Shown here: piece by piece, positions 1 through 7,668 of the stretch
How the letters are laid out: each line of letters starts with the position of its first letter
Position numbering within the stretch: position 1 is the first letter of the stretch
Assembly (NCBI GenBank): GCA_001602925.1
Contig: LUZT01000006.1
Coordinates: 488,504 to 552,503 of the forward strand
DNA: 64,000 bases
DNA from: Chlorobiales bacterium Clorobi_01
GTDB lineage: Bacteria > Bacteroidota > Chlorobiia > Chlorobiales > Chlorobiaceae
Direction of reading: 5' to 3'
Program-made: the position numbers and the translations under genes
Notes under the pieces: generated by a model
Seen by the model: only the letters and a program-made list of their open reading frames with translations
Database searches by the model: none
What the model was told of the DNA's origin: nothing

Positions 1-1
1 G

Positions 2-160
2 GAACTCGATGCGCCGTTCAACTACAGCTGGTCGTGCTACAAGAGCGAGGGCAAGGCGTGCGGCGTGTGCGACAGTTGCGCCCGGCGCTTGCGAGCCTTC
101 GCTTCGGTTGGCATGGACGATCCAGTCGAGTACGAGGTCAGACCGAATTATCTGCAATAA
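2..160 (+). CDS. queC: 7-cyano-7-deazaguanine synthase QueC, C-terminal end (partial)
   Basis: Only the last 52 codons are in the window; the 5' part lies upstream. The visible tail holds four cysteines spaced CX7CX2CX2C ([15 protein letters not shown]), the zinc site at the C-terminus of QueC. QueC makes preQ0 from 7-carboxy-7-deazaguanine, ammonia and ATP in the cytoplasm, a step toward queuosine in tRNA. queA, a later enzyme of the same pathway, is about 13 kb downstream. The frame ends in TAA, 20 bases before the next gene. Identity is confident from the cysteine pattern, though most of the enzyme cannot be inspected. Confidence 0.85.
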   Translation, partial: ELDAPFNYSWSCYKSEGKACGVCDSCARRLRAFASVGMDDPVEYEVRPNYLQ

Positions 161-180
161 CTAAGAACCCCCGATGTTTC

Positions 181-882
181 ATGGAAAAGGCATATTCGAT
201 TGATTCCGGTTCCGCTTCGCTGAACGAGCGTTTCAAACTCGCGTTCGGCCTGACGGCCCTCATCTGGATCACCGGCCTTGTCGGTCATTTTACCCCGCTG
301 AAGGAGTGGCCCGCGCTGGCGCTCTACGTCATCGGCGGCATTGGTGTCGTTGTGTGGCGCGGCATGAGCAAGAGCGAGTGGGTCGGGATGTATCTGGCAG
401 GTGGCAATCTGAAAAAATCCCTGAAGTGGGGTGGCATTGCTGGCGGCATCCTTTTCGTGATGGACCTCGTCAACACGGTGATCTACTACTCGAAAGGCGC
501 ACCGCCGATGGTTGACATGCTCGGCATTCTGGTCAACATGAACTTCCTTTTTCTTTTCCCGATCCTTGTGCTGGCCGAGGAGTTTTTGTGGCGCGGGCTG
601 ATGCTCTCGTCGATGGTCGAGAAGGGTTTCAATCCGCACCTGAGCGTTTTCGTCACCGCGATGTGCTATGTGCTGAACCACTACGCCGTCGCGCCGGTCG
701 GCATGTACGAGCGCGGGCTGATGGCGATGATGGCTTTTCCGATTGGCATTCTTGGCGGTTATATTGTGCTCAAATCGAAGAACGTCTGGGGAAGCGTACT
801 GGTACACATGATTACCATGTTTTCGATGGTGCTCGATATTTTTGTCATCCCCAATGTGGTGCCCTCACTATTTCATCTATGA
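181..882 (+). CDS. CPBP (CAAX-type) intramembrane metalloprotease
   Basis: A 233-residue, very hydrophobic protein with about six membrane segments. It carries the CPBP/ABI family signature: EExxxR at residues 133-138 (EEFLWR), a histidine at 167 (NHY) and another at 209 (LVHM). These are the glutamates and histidines expected to bind the catalytic metal. The family cleaves proteins within the membrane; its bacterial substrates are mostly unknown. The frame stays open upstream to base 34, but that part overlaps queC, so ATG 181 is preferred. Its TGA overlaps the trpA start (ATGA), which suggests translational coupling. Family membership is secure, substrate unknown. Confidence 0.8.
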   Translation: MEKAYSIDSGSASLNERFKLAFGLTALIWITGLVGHFTPLKEWPALALYVIGGIGVVVWRGMSKSEWVGMYLAGGNLKKSLKWGGIAGGILFVMDLVNTVIYYSKGAPPMVDMLGILVNMNFLFLFPILVLAEEFLWRGLMLSSMVEKGFNPHLSVFVTAMCYVLNHYAVAPVGMYERGLMAMMAFPIGILGGYIVLKSKNVWGSVLVHMITMFSMVLDIFVIPNVVPSLFHL

Positions 883-1682
883 AAGAGAACAGAATTACCC
901 GGCTGGTGAAGCAGGACAAGAAGCTGCTCATCGCCTACTATATGCCTGAATTTCCCGTGCCGGGCGCCACTTTGCCTGTGCTTGAAGCGTTGCAGGAGAG
1001 CGGGGCCGACCTCATCGAGCTCGGGATGCCCTACTCCGATCCCATTGGCGACGGGCCGGTGATCCAGGACGCGGCGCACAAGGCGATCAGCCATGGCGTG
1101 CATGTTGGCAGCATCTTCGAGATGGTCAGAAGAGCGCGCAATGGCGAGGGGTGCAAGAAGATCACCACGCCGATTCTGCTTATGGGTTACTGCAATCCGC
1201 TCATCGCCTACGGCGGCGACTGTTTCATGGCCGACGCGGTGAAGGCGGGCGTGGATGGGTTGCTGATTCCCGATCTGCCACCGGAAGAGTCGGAGGATTT
1301 CCTCGAACGCGCCAAAAACTTCGGCCTTTCAGTGATCTACCTCATTTCGCCGGTGACGCCGCCAGACAGGATCGAACTGATCGACAGCATGTCCACCGAC
1401 TTCTCTTACTGCCTCGCGGTTAACGCCACCACCGGTACTGGCAAGCTCGACGCCGCAGGCATGGACGAGAAGATCGCCGAGTACCTGCGCCGGGTTCGCG
1501 AGCACACGAAGAAGAAGTTCGTCGTTGGGTTTGGCATCAAGGATCGCGAGCGCGTGCGCAAGATGTGGGAGCTGGCCGACGGCGCGGTGGTCGGCTCGGC
1601 GCTGCTGCAACACGTCGCCACGGCGGAAACCCCCGAAGAGACTGCGGAGCTGGCTGCCGGATTCTGGAAATCGCTGCGGTGA
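879..1682 (+). CDS. trpA: Tryptophan synthase alpha subunit
   Basis: 267 residues, the normal TrpA length. It splits indole-3-glycerol phosphate into indole and glyceraldehyde-3-phosphate and passes indole to TrpB. The catalytic acids are visible as E47 (LIELGMPYSDP) and D58 (PIGDGP), matching Glu49 and Asp60 of the E. coli enzyme; the phosphate-binding loops near VGFGIKD and VVGSALL are also present. The ATG overlaps the stop of the upstream protease gene by four bases. The frame is open far upstream, but only this start fits the family N-terminus. No other trp gene is in the window, so trp genes are dispersed here. Confidence 0.95.
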   Translation: MKENRITRLVKQDKKLLIAYYMPEFPVPGATLPVLEALQESGADLIELGMPYSDPIGDGPVIQDAAHKAISHGVHVGSIFEMVRRARNGEGCKKITTPILLMGYCNPLIAYGGDCFMADAVKAGVDGLLIPDLPPEESEDFLERAKNFGLSVIYLISPVTPPDRIELIDSMSTDFSYCLAVNATTGTGKLDAAGMDEKIAEYLRRVREHTKKKFVVGFGIKDRERVRKMWELADGAVVGSALLQHVATAETPEETAELAAGFWKSLR

Positions 1683-1743
1683 TCCACGTGGCGGAGTCCC
1701 TTCCGGTACTCCGCCATTTCCAAGCACTTCGATTCTTCCAACC

Positions 1744-2778
1744 ATGCAAGCATCGGGCAAAACCACACCGGCGGTGACGGTTATCATTCCGCATCTCAGG
1801 AACCGCCTGATGCTCGATGCCTGCCTCGATGCTCTTCGCAAAACTACCTTCTCCGACTTTTCTGTGCTCGTCGTCGATAACGGCGGTGACGCTTCCGATC
1901 TCGCAGGTATCGACTCCGACTTTCCCGAAATCTTCGTTCTTCGCTTGCCCGAAAACGCAGGTTATGCTGGTGGCTGCAACGCGGGTCTGAAACTTGTGAT
2001 TTCGCCGTATGTCGTTTTTTTGAATGATGATACCGCCGTCGAGCCGGAGTGGCTTGGTTGCCTCGTCGAGGCGGCGGAATGCGATCCGCAAATTGCCGCG
2101 TTACAGCCGAAGATTCTTTCCCTGCCAGAGCATCGGCAGGGCAGGCGAGTGTTCGATTACGCCGGAGCAGCAGGCGGGCTGATCGACCGGCTCGGATTTC
2201 CGTATTGTCTTGGTCGAAGCTTCGGCGGGCGGGAGGTGGACGCTGGGCAGTACGACGAGATGTGCGACATTTTCTGGGCGTCGGGTGTGGCGCTCTTCGC
2301 GCGGCGCGAGGTGGTCGAAAAGCTCGGTGGCTTCGAGGCGGGATTTTTCATGCACATGGAGGAGGTCGATCTCTGCTGGCGGATGCTACTGGCGGGCTAC
2401 CGGGTGCAGTCAGTGCCACAATCGGTGGTGTGGCATGAGGGCGGCGCGTCGCTTGCGGAGGGGTTGCCGCTGAAGGTCTACTACAACCATCGCAACGCCC
2501 TGCTCACGCTGCTGCGCAACCGGAGTGCCGCACCGCTTCTTGCGCTTCTGCCCCTGCGTCTTGCACTCGAAGCGGCGGCGATGCTCTATTATTTCGCGGG
2601 TGGGAAAGCGGGAGTTGTGCGGGCTGGGCAGGTGGCGCGGGCGTTCGCCGATGTGCTGCGGAGATTGCCGGAAACCCTCCGGCAGCGGCGGGAAATTCAG
2701 CGGTCGAGAAGCGTCAGCGACCGGGAGCTTTTCCGCAATACGCCGCTCTCGATTTTCCTTCCGCGTCGTCCAGATTAG
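1744..2778 (+). CDS. Family 2 glycosyltransferase (rhamnosyltransferase-like)
   Basis: 344 residues with a GT-A fold. The N-terminal beta strand reads VTVIIPHLRN; NDD at residues 94-96 (VFLNDDT) stands in for the DXD metal/nucleotide site; the acceptor/catalytic region is MHMEEVDLCWR. After about residue 270 there is a hydrophobic stretch that may associate with the membrane. The layout resembles WbbL/RfbF-type rhamnosyltransferases that build lipopolysaccharide O-chains or other cell-surface glycans, but donor and acceptor cannot be read from sequence. It starts 61 bases after trpA. Its TAG overlaps the stop of the convergent next gene by four bases. Confidence 0.8.
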   Translation: MQASGKTTPAVTVIIPHLRNRLMLDACLDALRKTTFSDFSVLVVDNGGDASDLAGIDSDFPEIFVLRLPENAGYAGGCNAGLKLVISPYVVFLNDDTAVEPEWLGCLVEAAECDPQIAALQPKILSLPEHRQGRRVFDYAGAAGGLIDRLGFPYCLGRSFGGREVDAGQYDEMCDIFWASGVALFARREVVEKLGGFEAGFFMHMEEVDLCWRMLLAGYRVQSVPQSVVWHEGGASLAEGLPLKVYYNHRNALLTLLRNRSAAPLLALLPLRLALEAAAMLYYFAGGKAGVVRAGQVARAFADVLRRLPETLRQRREIQRSRSVSDRELFRNTPLSIFLPRRPD

Positions 2779-3308
2779 CCTTTGGCCCGCGCTTCGCAGT
2801 AGCTTCTGATTGCTCTCAGGATGGCCGGCAGATCCTGGCTCTGCACGAAACTCACCACGAACTGCGGTGCGAAGAAGTCCGGCTTGATCTCCGCCTGGTA
2901 GGTCAATAGCGTGCCGGTACCGTTGTCGCTATCGACCGCCTCGAGCTGCCACTCGCCTTCGTACACCTGAAAATCTCCGCCGATCTTTGAGAAGTAGAGG
3001 TGCTCCGGAAAGACCTCCACCACCTTGAGGGTGAAATTCACCGTTTTCTCGAAAATGAAAATGCCAGACTTGCCCGACTGCGCGATGATCCTGGTCTGGT
3101 TGTTGGTTTCCAGCAGACGGCTTGAGATGACTTTGGGCATTGTTTCGTGAAGGTGGTTGTAATCGGCCAGCATCCTCCACACAGCGGGCGGTTCTGCCTC
3201 GACGAATACGCTGCCTCTCGCACCGATAACACCATCCGGTAACCAGTCGAGATCAATGAGAATCTCGCCTTGCATAACCCTTGCGCGTTTTTCCGGAGAG
3301 AGCGTCAT
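2775..3308 (-). CDS. SRPBCC (polyketide cyclase/START-like) family protein
   Basis: About 177 residues from ATG 3308. The fold pattern is a START/SRPBCC helix-grip: a conserved SVFVEAEPPAVWRMLADY start, a central run of beta strands (KTVNFTLKVVE, GDFQVYEGEWQLE) and a C-terminal amphipathic helix (LPAILRAIRSYCEAR). Such proteins bind lipids or hydrophobic ligands in a deep cavity; the ligand is unknown. The frame can be extended upstream to a TTG at 3371 (198 residues). Neither start has a clear ribosome-binding site, so the N-terminus is uncertain. It converges on the glycosyltransferase, with overlapping stop codons. Confidence 0.65.
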   Translation of the reverse strand: MTLSPEKRARVMQGEILIDLDWLPDGVIGARGSVFVEAEPPAVWRMLADYNHLHETMPKVISSRLLETNNQTRIIAQSGKSGIFIFEKTVNFTLKVVEVFPEHLYFSKIGGDFQVYEGEWQLEAVDSDNGTGTLLTYQAEIKPDFFAPQFVVSFVQSQDLPAILRAIRSYCEARAKG

Positions 3309-3417
3309 GGCTGAAGAGGTTTGATTGCGAGGCCTTTCTCTCAATGTATCTCTCTTATCATTGCTCCGCAATGTTTTGTCAATATCGAGGCCCTCTTTGA
3401 GAAAGAGGTTATGCTTG

Positions 3418-4104
3418 TCAGCGAGCTGTTATGACAACATCGGCCACCTGGGTCAAATCGTTGATGGTCGCGGTGGGCTGGAATTCCCAGGGATCGAAAA
3501 CCGGGCTGCCGGATCGCCGCACCCAGATCGCCTTCATGCCAGTGGCGCGTGCTCCGGTGACATCGAACGGATTCGAAGAGATGAGCCAGGTGCGCTCCGG
3601 CCCACTCTCCGCCCGTTTCATGAAGTGGCGATACACCTCCGGATCGGGTTTGAACGACCGGATTTCATCGACGCTGACAATATCGGTAAAGAACTCCCTG
3701 ATTCCGGCGTGATCGAGCAGCGATTCGACATCTGCAGCCAGTCCGTTCGAGAAAGCATACAATCGGAGTCCTGCATCGCGGGCGCTTTCGAGTCCGGCAG
3801 CAACATCCGGAAAAGCCGGAAGACTTCGATAGCCATCGAGCAGTTCTCTGCGCTGGCTTTCCGAAAGCTCAATTTGAAACGAGGTGCAAGCAAATTCCAG
3901 CGCCTGAACGGTGCATTCGCTGAACGGGCAATACCGCTGCATGAGCGCCCGACGGAACGAATATTCAAGTTGTTTCTGCCGCCACAGCATCGACAGGGCT
4001 TCAGCTTTATCGCGTGCAAAAACTTCGAGCATCGACACCAGCCCGTGCGTATCGATCAGCGTGCCGTAGACATCGAATGCAAGGATTGTTGGTGGCGTGT
4101 GCAT
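3418..4104 (-). CDS. HAD-superfamily hydrolase, haloacid dehalogenase type II-like
   Basis: 228 residues. All four HAD motifs are visible: the nucleophile in FDVYGTLID, motif II in FSNG, the lysine in SFKPDPEVY, and the type II signature SSNPFDVTGA near the C-terminus. These match L-2-haloacid dehalogenases, which remove halide from short 2-haloacids through an aspartyl ester. Whether this protein is a true dehalogenase or a phosphatase is not decidable here. A TTG three codons upstream (4113) is an alternative start; ATG 4104 is chosen. It lies 18 bases beyond the stop of the CDF transporter gene upstream of it on the same strand, so the two may be cotranscribed. Confidence 0.75.
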   Translation of the reverse strand: MHTPPTILAFDVYGTLIDTHGLVSMLEVFARDKAEALSMLWRQKQLEYSFRRALMQRYCPFSECTVQALEFACTSFQIELSESQRRELLDGYRSLPAFPDVAAGLESARDAGLRLYAFSNGLAADVESLLDHAGIREFFTDIVSVDEIRSFKPDPEVYRHFMKRAESGPERTWLISSNPFDVTGARATGMKAIWVRRSGSPVFDPWEFQPTATINDLTQVADVVITAR

Positions 4105-4122
4105 GGTTGTCAAGTTCGTGTC

Positions 4123-5511
4123 TCAATCCCCGGCGTTTACTGGCTCGGCGTGGACGATGATTCTGGATGTTTCGGGAATATCCCGGTAGATCAGGCTTTC
4201 GAGGCGGCTGGTGAGCGGGTGGACGTCGGCGAGCACAGTGTTGTCGTCGAAGCCGCAATGCAGCGTGATGCAGAGTTTGTTGTGGCTCAAAACGTGGATT
4301 TTAAGGGCGTGCACGTCTAGGATGCCGGGAATCGTGCTGGCCGCCTGCCGGATGAGGGCAGTGATTCTCGCTTCGTTTTCGGGGTCGGCAGGCTGGGCAT
4401 TGCGTTCCTCGCTGTTGAGCGGATCGAGATGGATGCAGAGGTCGATCTGCCCGTTGAATTCCCGGTGCAGCTCATTTTCAAGCTCCGTTACGGCGTCGTG
4501 CGCCTGCCTGATGGTCAGGTGGCTGTCGACCTCGACGTCGAAGGTGATCTGCTTGTGGTCGCCCGAGAGCGAGGTGAGTATGTTGTGCGCGTGCAGGCCG
4601 TGGTTCAGGCCGATGGCGTGAATCCGCTCGGTGACGGTTTCGCTGTCGAGTACCACAGGGCGCGCGTTAACCGTGATGTCGCTGTCGGGAAGCGCCGCTT
4701 TCAGCCGCTGTTCGACTCCGGCGCAGATGGCCAGAACCTTTTCCTGCGGCAGGGTGCGGCTGACCGAGATGGTGAGGTCGATGAAGACGAACGGTCCGGC
4801 AGGTTTGATTCGCATCTTGTTGATGCCGATGACGCCCGGCGCATTCACGACGATCTCTTCGATCTGTTCGGAGAGTCCCTCGGGAGCGGCGTCAACCAGG
4901 ACGTCGATGGTTTTCCGGCCCAGCTCCCACGCAGCCTTGCCGACCAGCACCGCCACAAAAATACCCGCGACAGCGTCCGCCCAGTGAATGCCAAGCGCGA
5001 CGAAGCCAAGTCCCGCGAGCACCACCGCCGAGGAGACGATGTCGGAGGTGAAGTGCAGCGCGTCGGCTTCGAGGGCCTGGCTTTTGGTCTCTTTGGCCAC
5101 TTTCTTCAGGGCGGAAGCTCTCGATATATCCACAATGATCGAGATAATGATAACGGCGATAGCGTACCAGGTGACCTCGATCTCCGTTGTGCCGGAAAGG
5201 AGTCGCGTCACGGCCTCATAGATAATCCAGACCGAGGTGAGTATCAGCAGGCCGGTTTCGATGAGGGCGCTGACGCTTTCGATTTTGGTGTGTCCGTAGT
5301 GGTGCTTTTTATCCGCCGGTTTGTCGCTGATTCTGACGGCGAACCAGGTCAGTGCCGCTGCGCCGAAATCCATCGCCGAGTGCGCGGCCTCGGAGAGGAT
5401 ACCGATACTGCCGGTCATGAGGCCGACTACGATTTTCATGGCGGTCAACAGCAGGCTCGCTACGACCGAACTCAGGGCGACACTCTGCTTTTTCTCTTCG
5501 TGGTTGCTCAT
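4123..5511 (-). CDS. Cation diffusion facilitator (CDF) transporter with enlarged C-terminal region
   Basis: 462 residues, against about 300 for an ordinary CDF protein. Six membrane helices fill the first ~210 residues. The metal-site motifs HxxxD occur twice, in helix 2 (H44-D48, HSAMD) and helix 5 (H152-D156, HFTSD), as expected for Zn/Fe/Mn-proton antiporters of the inner membrane. The cytoplasmic part looks like three tandem copies of the CDF dimerisation (ferredoxin-like) domain: roughly residues 210-290, 295-375 and 385-462. Each has a helix-PGV/helix-strand pattern with a histidine-rich strand. The histidines (GLHAHN, DVHALKIHV) could sense metal. Metal specificity is unknown. Confidence 0.85.
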   Translation of the reverse strand: MSNHEEKKQSVALSSVVASLLLTAMKIVVGLMTGSIGILSEAAHSAMDFGAAALTWFAVRISDKPADKKHHYGHTKIESVSALIETGLLILTSVWIIYEAVTRLLSGTTEIEVTWYAIAVIIISIIVDISRASALKKVAKETKSQALEADALHFTSDIVSSAVVLAGLGFVALGIHWADAVAGIFVAVLVGKAAWELGRKTIDVLVDAAPEGLSEQIEEIVVNAPGVIGINKMRIKPAGPFVFIDLTISVSRTLPQEKVLAICAGVEQRLKAALPDSDITVNARPVVLDSETVTERIHAIGLNHGLHAHNILTSLSGDHKQITFDVEVDSHLTIRQAHDAVTELENELHREFNGQIDLCIHLDPLNSEERNAQPADPENEARITALIRQAASTIPGILDVHALKIHVLSHNKLCITLHCGFDDNTVLADVHPLTSRLESLIYRDIPETSRIIVHAEPVNAGD

Positions 5512-5616
5512 GGGAATGGATATGATGACCGGGTGTGACTCCGGGAAGTTACTTCATGAAAAATATCTGGAGGCAATGGCTGAAAATAACTTTTCTACAC
5601 TGTGCAGAAAGAGCGT

Positions 5617-6084
5617 TCAGCGTGCATTTTTATCCTTGAAGAGACGGTCATATTCCTGGATCGTTTCCGGCTTTTTCTCGACATGTTCGGCGATCAACTG
5701 GTTGATCAGGTCATTGACGCTGGTCTGTTGCATGTAGGCAATTTTGGCAAACTCTTTCAATATACCAGGCCGGATAAGCAGATTCAGGCGCTTGCTTTTG
5801 GTCTCTTCCCGTTTTTTGGCAGGAGGTGGGTTAACTGTAGGTTCAGTGAAGTGTGTTTCCTTGGTTTCTATTGATTTATCTGTATAATATGTGTTATTGG
5901 TATTGTTTTCTTGTCTTGTTTCTTCTGTGTCTGTTTGATCCGCCTGCTCTGTCAGGTCTGTCTGATCTGACGGAGCAGGCGGATCGTTCTGTTCCGAATT
6001 CACATCATGGCTCTCTTCGGCATCACCGAAAAGCTCGCCGTCGGTGGCGAACAGGTCTCCCGTGAAACTCTTCTTTTTTGGCAT
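5617..6084 (-). CDS. Ribbon-helix-helix (CopG-like) protein with acidic disordered N-terminus
   Basis: 155 residues. The first ~85 are rich in Glu, Asp, Thr, Asn and Gln and are probably disordered. From about residue 97 a ribbon-helix-helix DNA-binding segment follows: a basic linker (KKREETKSKR), the beta strand LNLLIRP, then two helices with the turn TSVNDLINQLIAEH. The short tail is charged. Such modules occur in antitoxins and partition proteins, but no toxin or ParA gene is next to it. The start is ATG 6084. The flanking DNA is much more AT-rich than its neighbours, which may mark acquisition. Function unassigned. Confidence 0.6.
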   Translation of the reverse strand: MPKKKSFTGDLFATDGELFGDAEESHDVNSEQNDPPAPSDQTDLTEQADQTDTEETRQENNTNNTYYTDKSIETKETHFTEPTVNPPPAKKREETKSKRLNLLIRPGILKEFAKIAYMQQTSVNDLINQLIAEHVEKKPETIQEYDRLFKDKNAR

Positions 6085-6343
6085 CGTTTATTGGAGGATT
6101 ACACTTAAGTAATTGAAATATTATTACTTATTTGATCGATTTCTTCTGATTGTACGTTACACTCTATGTGTATGGTATGTGTTTTTCTGTCTTTTTCCAA
6201 GCATGCTCACCATGAACGGCGTGTGATTGCTCTGAATAACAGAAGCGGTGTTTGTTGTGTTATATATGTATATGATGTCTTGTGTGTGTTTTTTTGTGTG
6301 CGCAAATATGCATCACGTATTTCGTGCTGTTCCTGGATGAATG
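6085..6343. other. AT-rich intergenic region
   Basis: 259 bases between the metK stop and the ribbon-helix-helix gene. It is AT-rich with long TG/GT-rich runs (for example near 6260-6300), unlike the surrounding GC-rich coding DNA. It should hold the promoter of the RHH gene, transcribed leftward, and the end of the metK transcript. No tRNA, convincing terminator or credible small gene was seen. A plus-strand frame at 6166-6393 has no family resemblance and runs into the metK 3' end. Confidence 0.4.
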
Positions 6344-7558
6344 TCAGCAGATCGGGTAGTTTCCGTGTGCAAGTCGATCGCAGAACCGGCTGATTCCGGC
6401 GAGTTCCTCCTCGATGATGGCAGCGGCTTTTCGCTGCTGAAGACCAAAATCAGAGCCGGGTGAGGTGACCAGATGTGTCGAGGCCATAAGCGGCCGGTCA
6501 ACCGGTTTGCCGATCTGGCTGCAGAGGAACACTGTCACCGACACGACTCCTTCGATTTCGCGGTGGATGCGACGGGCAAGTTCATGGCTCAGGACATTGT
6601 AGATTTTGCCGACATGGTTGACCGGGTTCTTGCCGGCGGCCGCCTCCATCGTTTGGTTGCGGTTGAACGCGATGAGGCCGTTGACCCGGTTGCCACGACC
6701 TACCTGTCCGCCGTCACCTCCCTCTGCCGAGGTGCCGAGTACCGTGAGGTAAACTCCCTCCTCGCCGCGCGACGGGTCGTCGAGGCTGTTGATGTCAATT
6801 GCGACTGAATCGATGTTGCAACTCTGGCTTTCGATGAAGGAAAGCAGTTCATGGCGCAATGCTGATTTTCGCTCGAAATAGTGATCCGCATTCGGGATAA
6901 AGCGATCAACGAAAGCCACGGCCACCGTTAGTTGCAGCTTTCTTCCGTTACGGCAGCCCATGATTTTGACGTCTTCGCCAGCTTCCGGGAACCGTTCTTT
7001 CAGTGCGGGGGAGTTGAGGAACTGCTCGGTGGCAAGCACGATGCGCTCGGTTTCGCTGAAGGGCGCATAGCCGACGCCGACCGAGGTGTCGTTTGCGCCG
7101 ATCACCTTCCGGGCGAAGGCGTCAGTCAGTTCTGGTGAACCGGGCTTGATTTCGTTCTGGAAGAGCAGGTGCTGGTCGGGATCGACGAACCGCAGGTTCT
7201 CCCCGATCCAGCGCTTCGCGGCAGCCTCGGCGATTTCGCCCACCGGCACGAGCTGGCCGTTACAGGTATAGGTGGCGCGGTCGCCGAAGATCAGCTTCAT
7301 CGGTTCGAGAATCATGCCGCCGCCGGTTTTCGGAAGGCTCCGGCCCGCCACGAGCAAACCCTTGTCGATGTTGTGATGGCAGATGTGGCCGAATCTGCTG
7401 TTGTACTCGCGGCACAGGTCGATGCAGACCGCCTCCATGATCGAATCGCAGATTGTGTCGGGGTGTCCGATGCCTTTGCGCTCGACCAGCTCGAATGGCT
7501 GCTGGTCCATCGGAACGGCTTCGCTCCGCTCAATCGTGATGTTTCTCGGGACGCTCAT
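6344..7558 (-). CDS. metK: S-adenosylmethionine synthetase, archaeal-type (PF01941 family)
   Basis: 404 residues. It makes S-adenosylmethionine from methionine and ATP. The sequence is the archaeal MAT family, not the usual bacterial MetK. The diagnostic N-terminal motif ERKGIGHPDTICD is at residues 26-38, and other archaeal-family blocks follow (HHNIDKGLLVAG, PLMASTHLV, EGGDGGQVGRGNRVNG). The length suits that family (about 400). The ATG has an upstream GGAG about ten bases away. The 110 bases before the gene contain no SAM riboswitch I can recognise. No bacterial-type metK is in the window, so whether this is the only copy cannot be told. Confidence 0.88.
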   Translation of the reverse strand: MSVPRNITIERSEAVPMDQQPFELVERKGIGHPDTICDSIMEAVCIDLCREYNSRFGHICHHNIDKGLLVAGRSLPKTGGGMILEPMKLIFGDRATYTCNGQLVPVGEIAEAAAKRWIGENLRFVDPDQHLLFQNEIKPGSPELTDAFARKVIGANDTSVGVGYAPFSETERIVLATEQFLNSPALKERFPEAGEDVKIMGCRNGRKLQLTVAVAFVDRFIPNADHYFERKSALRHELLSFIESQSCNIDSVAIDINSLDDPSRGEEGVYLTVLGTSAEGGDGGQVGRGNRVNGLIAFNRNQTMEAAAGKNPVNHVGKIYNVLSHELARRIHREIEGVVSVTVFLCSQIGKPVDRPLMASTHLVTSPGSDFGLQQRKAAAIIEEELAGISRFCDRLAHGNYPIC

Positions 7559-7668
7559 GCCGACCGGTCTCCTCGAACCGCAGAATCAGGAGTTGCTCGA
7601 TAAACGTTGTTTCTTGTAGAAAATGTACCGATAACAATTCTGTATGGCAACCCTGAGGCGTCCGCTGG

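Noticed and set aside
7559-7668. SAM riboswitch before metK
   Set aside because: Looked for because of the gene's product, but the 110 bases lack the conserved elements of known SAM riboswitch classes that I can recognise.
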